From NCBI GenBank assembly GCA_903896045.1, contig CAITWD010000010.1, positions 1-64,000 of the forward strand: DNA of 64,000 nucleotides. Reading direction: 5' to 3'. The position numbers were made by a program, and so were the translations under genes. How positions within the stretch are numbered: position 1 is the first letter of the stretch; each line of letters opens with the position of its first letter. Below are positions 56,318 through 64,000 of this stretch, one piece after another. The DNA comes from an uncultured Actinomycetes bacterium (lineage in GTDB: Bacteria > Actinomycetota > Thermoleophilia > Miltoncostaeales > Miltoncostaeaceae). The notes beneath the pieces are model-generated. The model made no database searches. It was not told where the DNA came from and saw only the letters and a list, made by a program, of their open reading frames with translations.

Positions 56318-57408
56318 GCCCCGGTCACCGAGGTGTGGGTCGTCTCCTCGGGCACGACGAAGATACCTGCGGGAACGGGGGCAATGCGGTACCCGACAGG
56401 CTGCCCGGCAACTGTCACGCGGCGCGAATGGATGTGCTCGCCACGCGCATGGGCCTCGGTGCATGCCGCGCAGAGACCCTCGCGCTCATCGGTATCAAGC
56501 ACTGCATGACCATGCGCGGGGTCATTGAGACACAGGCCCGCAAAGGGCTGGTGTGCAGGCATCGCAATACCAACCAGTTCTCCCGCACGCGCAGCATCCC
56601 CGAAGCCATGGGTGAGTGATTGTGCAGCCTGCACGAGATCCTTTGGGGCGGTTGCTCGGCGAATCAGCACCGCTGCAGCCAGATGATGTGCGTCAGCAGC
56701 CTCGATCAGGGCACGCGCTTCTCGCCCGTCGCTATGACCGTTGAGCTGGGCGATGCGCGCGCCAAGGGCGTCGACATAGACACTCAAGACCCCTCGCACC
56801 TCCATTGCGCGTCGATGAGCGGCATGTTGCTCACGACGGATTCCCCACCCGATCGCAGCCGCGGCACCGCAGAGTGCGAGACCCACCAACAGCACCAAAT
56901 CTCTGAGTCCCGTCCCGTTATCGGTTGGCGGCGGAGTCGCGACCTCGCCCGCGATGAGAAGTCGCGCCGCAGGATCAGTGATGGCTGTCGCGCCGACGGC
57001 GGCAATTGCATTCCGCATCGATAATTCCGCGCGCGGACCCGCTGCCCCCACGCCGCCATTTGGCACCGTGATCACGAGAGTTCCCGAGTATTTGAGTGCG
57101 TCACGGATCTGGCTGGCGTAGAGGAAAATGTCCTGAACGCCAACGGGCGCAACCGCCGCGAGCTTGATCTTCTCACCACGCGCGACGAGCTCAGCCGCAT
57201 CCGCACGCACTTGGCGTACAACTGCGGCACTGTAGATCTGTGGATCGGCGTAGCTGGAATGTGTCCGCAGTATCGCGACGACCCCATGTGGATGCGAATG
57301 CTCTGCGAACGCCGGCGTCCCGTTCACCATGGAAAGGGCGAGGACCGCAAGAATCGCCACCGCTCGATGCATCATCTGTGGGAGCCGCGGACCCACCCGC
57401 ATAGTCAC
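56314..57408 (-). CDS. Secreted/membrane hypothetical protein with C-terminal Cys/His cluster
   Basis: Signal peptide, central TM (DLVLLVGLALCGAAAAIGWGI), C-terminal CLNDPAHGH...GLCAACTEAHARGEH. Confidence 0.6.
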   Translation of the reverse strand: MTMRVGPRLPQMMHRAVAILAVLALSMVNGTPAFAEHSHPHGVVAILRTHSSYADPQIYSAAVVRQVRADAAELVARGEKIKLAAVAPVGVQDIFLYASQIRDALKYSGTLVITVPNGGVGAAGPRAELSMRNAIAAVGATAITDPAARLLIAGEVATPPPTDNGTGLRDLVLLVGLALCGAAAAIGWGIRREQHAAHRRAMEVRGVLSVYVDALGARIAQLNGHSDGREARALIEAADAHHLAAAVLIRRATAPKDLVQAAQSLTHGFGDAARAGELVGIAMPAHQPFAGLCLNDPAHGHAVLDTDEREGLCAACTEAHARGEHIHSRRVTVAGQPVGYRIAPVPAGIFVVPEETTHTSVTGA

Positions 57409-58037
57409 GCCGAGGCGGAACGCACGCGGCGGCGGGAGATGCCACCAACGACACGATGACCGAGTGCAACCACACGTCCTGGACTCGCTGCCGGAAGATC
57501 GGCGATCTCAAGACGCATCAACGAGACCTGGCCGGACGAGCGAATGGCCACAAATCCAAGCCCATCCAAAAAGTCACGGTCGAACAGGGTGTGATGGGAT
57601 CCGAAGCGATCGAGGTGCGGGACATCCTCCGGGTAATTCAATCCAAATGCTTCGACAGCGACGTACCCCCGGGACTGAACATCCGCGAGCGCTTCGAGAA
57701 AGAGACGCTCACACATCCCCGCAGGATCGTCGGTGCCCAGATAGACGCATGTCACGACCGCCGCATCCGAAGAAGCCGGACCAGCAGGCATCACTCGAGT
57801 GCGTGGAAAAATTGATCGGGGGCCATATTGAATCATCCCGCGGAATGCGCCATTCTCGCGCAGCACGCGCCCCCACGGGCCGAAACGACGTTCCGCGACC
57901 TTGCCCCAACGGCGCTTGACGCGCGCACTTGTTCGGCGATGTGGGCGCTGCCAAAACACGCAGTCCGCACAACATGCGGGCAACTCATCGGCAACGGCAT
58001 CGGTGACGGCAAGGATCTGATTCACATCATCGATCAT
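57405..58037 (-). CDS. GNAT-like protein with N-terminal CCxxCxFW motif
   Basis: LPACCADCVFWQRP...VVTCVYLGTDDPAGMCERLFLEALADVQSRGYVAVEAFG. Confidence 0.65.
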   Translation of the reverse strand: MIDDVNQILAVTDAVADELPACCADCVFWQRPHRRTSARVKRRWGKVAERRFGPWGRVLRENGAFRGMIQYGPRSIFPRTRVMPAGPASSDAAVVTCVYLGTDDPAGMCERLFLEALADVQSRGYVAVEAFGLNYPEDVPHLDRFGSHHTLFDRDFLDGLGFVAIRSSGQVSLMRLEIADLPAASPGRVVALGHRVVGGISRRRVRSASA

Positions 58038-58083
58038 GCCAGACCCACTCACAGGTACCCACCTCGTTGACAATTTTTCTGAC

Positions 58084-58115
58084 AAAAAAGGGCGCCGGCA
58101 CGAATGCCGACGCCC
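58084..58115 (-). terminator. Rho-independent terminator of the Sdh-like operon
   Basis: Minus-strand GGGCGTCGGCATTCGTGCCGGCGCCCTTTTTT: GC-rich stem followed by U6. Confidence 0.88.
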
Positions 58116-58149
58116 TGTGTCAATTCCACACACCCATGCTGGAGGAAAC

Positions 58150-59058
58150 CTAGGCGCGTCCCGCCAATGCTGGCTCGCCGCCAACAACTGAGAGCACTGG
58201 ATCCATCGACACCATGTGCCGCTTGAAGTCCATCACCTTGTGGTCGAGTCCCAATGCCAAGCCAAGCAACTGCGGCAAGTGCAACACCGGCATGTTGTAG
58301 ACCTCGCCATTTGCCGCTTCGGCCTTACGCTGGTAGGCGTCCATCGCCAAGTGGCAGAGTGGGCACGGGGTCACCATGCAGTCTGCACCTGCGTCACGCG
58401 CTTGCGAGAGCGCAGCGTGTGACTCCTTGAGTGCCGTGTTCTCACGCGCGAGCAGAATCGGGAATCCGCAGCACTTGCTCTTGGCCTCGTAATCGGCAAC
58501 CTCGCCACCAAGCGCCACGATCAACCGCTCCATCGACTGTGGCTGGTCCGGGTCCTCAAAACCCATCACCGATGATGGCCGCAAGAGCTGGCAGCCGTAG
58601 TACGGCGCAACCCTGAGTCCATTCAGCCCCTTCGGACCTTGGCGCTCCAACATCGAGAGCCCTTCCTCGGTAGCGATGTACCACAACAGGTGGGTGACCT
58701 CTTTGGTGCCCTCGTAGGGACGGGCGCCTGCCTTGACCAGCTCCTCGTTCACACTCTCGAGCAAACGTGGGTCTTCCTTGACGAGCTTGTTGGCCCGGCG
58801 CAGGTTCAAGGTGCAGACATTGCAGATGGTCATGATGTCGCAGCCCATCTCTTCCGCCTGCGACAAGATGCGCACATTGAGCGTCAGATACAGGTTCGGC
58901 TTCGCCTCCGCGACGTCACCGGCACCACAACAGGTCGCTGCGGGCATCGGAAGAAGATCGATGTCCAGCATTGGAGCAAGTGCTTTGGTGGTGGAGTTGA
59001 GCTCTTTCGAGCTGAACTCGGCCACGCACCCTGGGTAGTACGCAAACTTGCGTGCCAA
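58150..59058 (-). CDS. HdrB-like CCG-domain subunit (SdhE/MfrE-type)
   Basis: FAYYPGCVAEFSSKELNSTTKAL...PAATCCGAG and PYYGCQLLRP...KSKCCGFPILLA...TPCPLCHLAMD: two CCG domains. Confidence 0.92.
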   Translation of the reverse strand: MARKFAYYPGCVAEFSSKELNSTTKALAPMLDIDLLPMPAATCCGAGDVAEAKPNLYLTLNVRILSQAEEMGCDIMTICNVCTLNLRRANKLVKEDPRLLESVNEELVKAGARPYEGTKEVTHLLWYIATEEGLSMLERQGPKGLNGLRVAPYYGCQLLRPSSVMGFEDPDQPQSMERLIVALGGEVADYEAKSKCCGFPILLARENTALKESHAALSQARDAGADCMVTPCPLCHLAMDAYQRKAEAANGEVYNMPVLHLPQLLGLALGLDHKVMDFKRHMVSMDPVLSVVGGEPALAGRA

Positions 59059-60009
59059 CTAGATCGTCTCCTTCACGTTCTTAATGATCCTCTTGACCTC
59101 ATCCAACTTTTTGACTTTGTGTGGAATTGGCGAGGGAGCCTTGCCCTTAGAAATCATCTTGAGTGCAAATGGGATGTCGAACTGCGACTTGATCGGCTGC
59201 GTCAATGGCACCAAGAGGGTTTCATTGAGCTTTCCGCCGGTGCGCAGGGAAATCAAGAACGCCTTGGCGTGACGACCACCCGCGTCGCGCAGTGCAATGC
59301 CCTCTTGAAAGGCAATGCCACCGAGCTTCTCAATGGCGTCACGTGGGTCGACGCCCTTCGGGCAGCGCTCATTGCAATACATGCAACGGGTGCAGTCCCA
59401 AATGCCGTGTTCACCTGAGTAGAGCTTGGCGCGCTGACTGCGCTGACCATCGCGCTCGTCACCGGCAAACCGGAATCCCCAGGCGAATGCCGCTGGACCG
59501 ACGAACTCTGGGTCAGCTGCGAGCGAGTTGCACTCGGAGTAGCAGGCGGCGCACAGCACACACTTGCTTTCGTTGTAGATCTTCTGCATGGCCTCCTTGG
59601 AGACAATGCGCTCGCGCTCAGGGGCGTCGCCGTCGGGAATCAAGTACGGCTTCACCGACTTGAACTTGTTCCAGAAGGGCTCCATGTCGACAACCAAGTC
59701 CTTGATCGGCTTGAAGTTGCCAATCGGGTCGACACGAACCGGCTGACCGCCGTTCTGATCCTTTAAGTCCTCAACCTGGGTCATGCAGGCGAGCACTGTT
59801 TTCCCATCGGCGCGGCAGGCACATGACCCACAAATCGCCGAGCGACAGGAGTACCGCACCGCAAGCGTGCCGTCTTGTTCATTCTGAAGACGCAGGATCG
59901 CGTCAAGCAGCGTCAGGTCGGTCCCATGCTCCAGCTCATATTTTTGCCGGTAGGCCTCATCGCTGGTGTCTGGCTGATAGCGAAAGACATCAAAGGTGGT
60001 CTGTGGCAT
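59059..60009 (-). CDS. sdhB: Succinate dehydrogenase/fumarate reductase iron-sulfur subunit
   Basis: YSCRSAICGSCACRADGKTVLAC; CVLCAACYSECNS; CTRCMYCNERCPKGVDP. Confidence 0.94.
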   Translation of the reverse strand: MPQTTFDVFRYQPDTSDEAYRQKYELEHGTDLTLLDAILRLQNEQDGTLAVRYSCRSAICGSCACRADGKTVLACMTQVEDLKDQNGGQPVRVDPIGNFKPIKDLVVDMEPFWNKFKSVKPYLIPDGDAPERERIVSKEAMQKIYNESKCVLCAACYSECNSLAADPEFVGPAAFAWGFRFAGDERDGQRSQRAKLYSGEHGIWDCTRCMYCNERCPKGVDPRDAIEKLGGIAFQEGIALRDAGGRHAKAFLISLRTGGKLNETLLVPLTQPIKSQFDIPFALKMISKGKAPSPIPHKVKKLDEVKRIIKNVKETI

Positions 60010-61700
60010 TAGTAGGACCTCACCTGGGGCTCGAACTTGGTAAAGGTGACTTCAGAGTATTCAAGACGAATTTCATCGTCTTCTTGGTACGCAAGAGTGT
60101 GCTTCATCCAATTCTCATCATCGCGCTCGGTGAAGTCGGTACGCGAGTGTGCCCCACGACTCTCTTCGCGTGCGATTGCCCCACACACCATGGTGTCGGC
60201 CAGATCGAGAAGGTATCCGGTCTCGATCACATGGATCAATGACTGGTTAAAGGTCTTGCCCTTGTCGTCGACCACGACGCCCTTGTACTGATCACGCAGG
60301 CGATCGAGGATGACCTTTGCCTCTTCAAGTTCGGAGCCGGTGCGGAAGACGCCAACCTTCTCTTGCATCGTGTCGGCAAGCTCATCGCGCAGCACGTGCT
60401 GACGCGGGCCATCGGCGCGCTCAAGCAGTGCGCGCAGCTTGGCCTCGTATGCGTATCCATGCTCCGGCGTCGCCTGAATACCGCGGCCATTGAAGTCCTG
60501 TGCGAAACCAGCAGCGGCCGAACCGGTGCGTGCACCGAAGACCACAGCTTCCAAGAGCGAGTTACCACCCAAGCGGTTGGCACCATGCACCGACACACAG
60601 GCGCACTCGCCTGCAGCAAACAGGCCGGGCATGTGCGGTGCGGCGCCCCACGAGTCCACATGCACGCCACCCATGTGGTAGTGGGCTCCCGGGCGAATCG
60701 GAATCGGTGCGTCGATCGGATCCACGCCGGCAAATGCCATTGCCAGTTCACGAATCTGCGGCAACCGCTCCATGATCTTGTCGCGACCCAGGTGGCGCAA
60801 GTCGAGCAACACCGAGCCATCGATGCCGCGGCCTTCCATAATCTCGGTGGCCTCGGCACGGGACACAACATCACGCGATGCAAGCTCAAGCTTGTTCGGC
60901 GCGTACTTGGTCATGAACCGCTCGCCGTCCTTATTGAGCAAGATGCCGCCCTCACCACGTGCGCCCTCGGTCACCAGCACACCGCTGGGATTCAGGGTCG
61001 TCGGGTGGAATTGCATGAACTCCATGTCCTTGAGCGGTACGCCTGCGTGCAACGCAAGGGTCATACCGTCGCCGGTCGAGCTGTGCGAGTTGGTGGACGG
61101 CGCGTACACGCGGCCTGCGCCACCGGTTGCAAGGACAACTGCCTTGGCCCCAATCGCTTCCACGGTGCCGTGGACCATGTCGTAGGCAACCACGCCCGCA
61201 CAGCCACCGTGATCATCCTTGATCAGCTCAGTGACGAAGTATTCCTCGTAACAGGGGATGTCGTACTTCACACACACGGTGTAGAGGGTGTGGAGAATCA
61301 CCAGCCCGGTGAGGTCGGCGGCGTAACAGGTGCGTGGGAATCCGGCACCACCAAATGGCCGCTGGGCGATCTTTCCGGTCGTTTCATGACGGGAGAACAC
61401 CGCACCCCAGTGCTCAAGCTGAATGATTTCACCTGGTGCGTCACCACACAGAATCTCGATCGCGTCCTGGTCTCCCAGGTAGTCCGAGCCCTTTACGGTG
61501 TCGAAGGTGTGATTGTCGGTCGAGTCGTCGGTCGCGTTACCGAGCGCGGCATTGATTCCACCCTGGGCTGCGCCCGAGTGGCTGCGCACTGGGTGCACTT
61601 TGGTTACTAACGCGACATCGACACCGGCCTCGTGTGCAGCAATCGCCGCACGCATACCTGCTAAGCCAGCTCCGACGACAATAACGTCATGGCTGTGCAA
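60009..61700 (-). CDS. sdhA: Succinate dehydrogenase/fumarate reductase flavoprotein subunit
   Basis: [69 protein letters not shown]. Confidence 0.95.
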   Translation of the reverse strand: MHSHDVIVVGAGLAGMRAAIAAHEAGVDVALVTKVHPVRSHSGAAQGGINAALGNATDDSTDNHTFDTVKGSDYLGDQDAIEILCGDAPGEIIQLEHWGAVFSRHETTGKIAQRPFGGAGFPRTCYAADLTGLVILHTLYTVCVKYDIPCYEEYFVTELIKDDHGGCAGVVAYDMVHGTVEAIGAKAVVLATGGAGRVYAPSTNSHSSTGDGMTLALHAGVPLKDMEFMQFHPTTLNPSGVLVTEGARGEGGILLNKDGERFMTKYAPNKLELASRDVVSRAEATEIMEGRGIDGSVLLDLRHLGRDKIMERLPQIRELAMAFAGVDPIDAPIPIRPGAHYHMGGVHVDSWGAAPHMPGLFAAGECACVSVHGANRLGGNSLLEAVVFGARTGSAAAGFAQDFNGRGIQATPEHGYAYEAKLRALLERADGPRQHVLRDELADTMQEKVGVFRTGSELEEAKVILDRLRDQYKGVVVDDKGKTFNQSLIHVIETGYLLDLADTMVCGAIAREESRGAHSRTDFTERDDENWMKHTLAYQEDDEIRLEYSEVTFTKFEPQVRSY

Positions 61701-62006
61701 ACTTCCGCCCCCCCTCGGGTCCTCTCGTGGTGGACAGCGTGATCAAGATAGTGATCTCGGAATCTACCGGAATTCTCGGCGTCCGGCATGGGACATCCGA
61801 CCTTCTCGCGAAAGGGAGTTTTTCCCCGTCAAACTCCCCCAAAAACCACACATTCCGCGCATTGGATGACAGATTCATCCGGTACATCTCGCCGAGTGCT
61901 GATGCTAAGCGTATACTCCCGCTGTTTTACGTGGCGATTCGGGACCGTGCCATGTGCACAACTTCCCCCGACGCCCTCACAACCGCCACACAAGGAGCAG
62001 GTTTCA

Positions 62007-63101
62007 GTGGCTTATCGCGTCACGTTTATTCCCGGTGACGGAACCGGTCCAGAAATCGCCGAAGCAACCAAGCGAGTATTGGATGCAACTGGCGTCGATT
62101 TCGACTGGGACGTGCAAGAAGCTGGCGTCGACATCATGAAGGAAGTAGGGACACCGCTCCCTCAATCCACGATTGATTCGATTCTTGAGAACAAGATCGG
62201 CATTAAAGGCCCGATCACCACACCCGTGGGTACTGGATTCCGCAGCGTGAATGTTGCGCTTCGCAAGGTGTGCAACCTGTACTCCTGCGTGCGTCCCTGC
62301 AAGTACTACGACGGTGTGCGCACCCTCTACCGCGACATCGACATCGTGTTCGTGCGTGAGAACACGGAAGATCTGTACGCCGGTATCGAGTTTGAGGCGG
62401 ACACGCCGGATAACTTGCGGTTGATCGATTTCCTCAAGGAAACTAACCCAGAGGCGACCTTCGGCGAGCACTGCGGTATTTCGATCAAGCCGATTTCAGC
62501 CGAAGGTTCCGAGCGGATCGTGCGCTACGCGTTCGACTACGCCCGTGATAATGGCCGCAAGAAGGTCACTGCGGTCCATAAGGCCAACATCATGAAGTTC
62601 ACCGATGGCCTGTTCCTGGCGACGGCAACAGAAGTCGCCAAGGACTACCCGGACATCGAGTTTGAAGAGCGCATCGTCGACAACATGTGCATGCAGTTGG
62701 TGCAGAAGCCTGAGTTGTACGACGTCATCGTGCTTCCCAACCTCTACGGCGATGTGTTGAGCGACTTGGGCGCTGGACTCGTCGGCGGTTTGGGTGTTGC
62801 GCCAGGCGCAAACATCGGCAGCGAGGCAGCATTGTTCGAGCCCACTCATGGTTCTGCGCCGAAGTACGCCGGTCAGAACAAGGTGAACCCGATGGCGATG
62901 ATGCTCTCCGGGGTCATGATGCTCAAGTACCTCAAGGAGCAAGAGGCAGCCGATCTGATGGAAGGCGCGATTGCCGACATCATCCGTGAAGGAAAGTCTG
63001 TGACCTACGACATGAAGGCGGATCGTAATGATCCGACCGCACTCGGCACCGCAGAGGTAGCCACCGCCATCATTGCGCGCATGAAGGAGTTGGGCGCGTA
63101 A
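62007..63101 (+). CDS. Isocitrate/isopropylmalate dehydrogenase family, NAD-type isocitrate dehydrogenase
   Basis: GTG start; [27 protein letters not shown]..., [49 protein letters not shown]; precedes mdh. Confidence 0.93.
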   Translation: MAYRVTFIPGDGTGPEIAEATKRVLDATGVDFDWDVQEAGVDIMKEVGTPLPQSTIDSILENKIGIKGPITTPVGTGFRSVNVALRKVCNLYSCVRPCKYYDGVRTLYRDIDIVFVRENTEDLYAGIEFEADTPDNLRLIDFLKETNPEATFGEHCGISIKPISAEGSERIVRYAFDYARDNGRKKVTAVHKANIMKFTDGLFLATATEVAKDYPDIEFEERIVDNMCMQLVQKPELYDVIVLPNLYGDVLSDLGAGLVGGLGVAPGANIGSEAALFEPTHGSAPKYAGQNKVNPMAMMLSGVMMLKYLKEQEAADLMEGAIADIIREGKSVTYDMKADRNDPTALGTAEVATAIIARMKELGA

Positions 63102-64000
63102 TGGGGGCGATACGTGTTGCCGTGACCGGTGCTGCCGGTCAAATCGGATACTCCCTCCTGCCGCGCATCGCGTCAGGTGAGATGTTCGGCAAGGACCAAC
63201 AGGTTGACCTTCGTCTGTTGGAGATTCCCGTCGAGCAGGTCCAAAAGGCCTTGCTCGGCGTCGTCATGGAATTGGATGACTGTGCGTTCCCGCTCCTGAC
63301 AAAGATCACCCCCACCGATGACCCACGCGTTGCTTTTGGTGACGCAGATTGGGTGCTCTTGGTGGGCTCAAAGCCACGTGGCCCGGGCATGGAGCGCGCC
63401 GACCTGTTGAAAGACAACGGTCGCATCTTCATCGGTCAGGGTGACGTGATTGACGAGGTCGCTGCAGATGGCGCATCGGTTGCTGTTGTCGGTAACCCGT
63501 GCAACACCAATGCAATGATCGCCGCAAGTCGCTTCACGCGCCTCTCACCAACTCGCGTGACCGCGATGACCCGTCTGGACCAAAACCGCGCATCGACGCA
63601 GTTGGCCCAAAAGGCTGGCGTCCAGGTCACCGAGGTGGAGAACGTGATCATTTACGGCAACCACTCGCCGACAATGTTCGCCGACTTCCTGCATGCCACA
63701 ATCGGCGGCCGCCCCGCAACTGATGTGATCTCTGATCACAACTGGCTGCGTGAGGACTTCTTGCCGAAGGTCGGCAAGCGTGGCGCCGAGATCATCGAAG
63801 CACGTGGACTCTCGAGTGCCGCATCGGCAGCAAATGCCCTTGTGGATCATGTGAAGGCACTCTTCACCCCGAGCGATAAGGTGCACTCCATCGCCGTGCA
63901 GTCAGATGGCTCGTATGGCTTTGCTGAGGGCATTTGGGCATCGGTGCCGGTCAAGACCGTTGCACCGGGTTCGTACGAAATCGTCAAGGGCGTTGTGCAC
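63101..64000 (+). CDS. mdh: Malate dehydrogenase, partial (runs off window)
   Basis: [43 protein letters not shown]...[13 protein letters not shown]...[15 protein letters not shown]; not in the ORF track because no stop lies in the window. Confidence 0.95.
   Translation, partial: MGAIRVAVTGAAGQIGYSLLPRIASGEMFGKDQQVDLRLLEIPVEQVQKALLGVVMELDDCAFPLLTKITPTDDPRVAFGDADWVLLVGSKPRGPGMERADLLKDNGRIFIGQGDVIDEVAADGASVAVVGNPCNTNAMIAASRFTRLSPTRVTAMTRLDQNRASTQLAQKAGVQVTEVENVIIYGNHSPTMFADFLHATIGGRPATDVISDHNWLREDFLPKVGKRGAEIIEARGLSSAASAANALVDHVKALFTPSDKVHSIAVQSDGSYGFAEGIWASVPVKTVAPGSYEIVKGVVH

Noticed and set aside
60363-61610. 415-aa + strand ORF opposite sdhA
   Set aside because: Antisense shadow ORF of a well-conserved flavoprotein gene; no recognisable domain.
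1-64000. CRISPR array, toxin-antitoxin, restriction-modification or other defence island
   Set aside because: No spacer-repeat periodicity and no cas, methyltransferase-endonuclease or typical toxin pairs were recognised.

Overview
This 64 kb window reads as a chromosomal segment of a mid/high-GC bacterium, most likely an actinobacterium. The large SRP RNA, the PRC-barrel/MgtE-N next to NRAMP, the secreted-protein families and the gene order support that. The only clear mobile-element trace is an internally deleted IS3-family remnant at the left edge. Gene blocks, left to right: secreted proteins and a beta-helix protein (1.8-5 kb); a copper/cytochrome-oxidase accessory set (SCO1, YcnI/DUF1775, CopC-CopD fusion; 6.5-9.4 kb); two ABC exporters; DHA2 MFS and K+ channel; soluble MgtE-like protein plus NRAMP (25-28 kb); PPK2; an nth/RibD-C/LOG operon; tadA; an operon with two solute-binding proteins around a DUF4239-like protein but no ABC permease or ATPase (35-38.5 kb); divergent tRNA-Ser genes; a Fe3+-type ABC transporter, ChrB-like protein, COG4280 membrane protein and VIT1-like protein (39-45.9 kb); two glycosyltransferases plus a sugar-phosphate transferase; tRNA-Val; SRP RNA-dnaX-ybaB-recR; lysC-asd; a succinate dehydrogenase/fumarate reductase with an HdrB-like CCG subunit; NAD-type isocitrate dehydrogenase and a partial malate dehydrogenase. 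I see no CRISPR array, no complete mobile element and no obvious multi-gene defence system. The observations most worth follow-up are: (1) one open frame running from the iron-binding protein through a single TAG into its permease, with a 13-bp hairpin downstream of the TAG; (2) a multi-hairpin intergenic leader at ~24.1 kb whose last hairpin encloses an SD and ATG; (3) four TAGCAA motifs phased at 11/21/11 bp downstream of tRNA-Val; (4) adjacent glycosyltransferases lacking canonical start codons at their expected N-termini; (5) a small interval between 17-bp and 19-bp perfect hairpins. All assignments are from reading the sequence and ORF translations; no database search was run.
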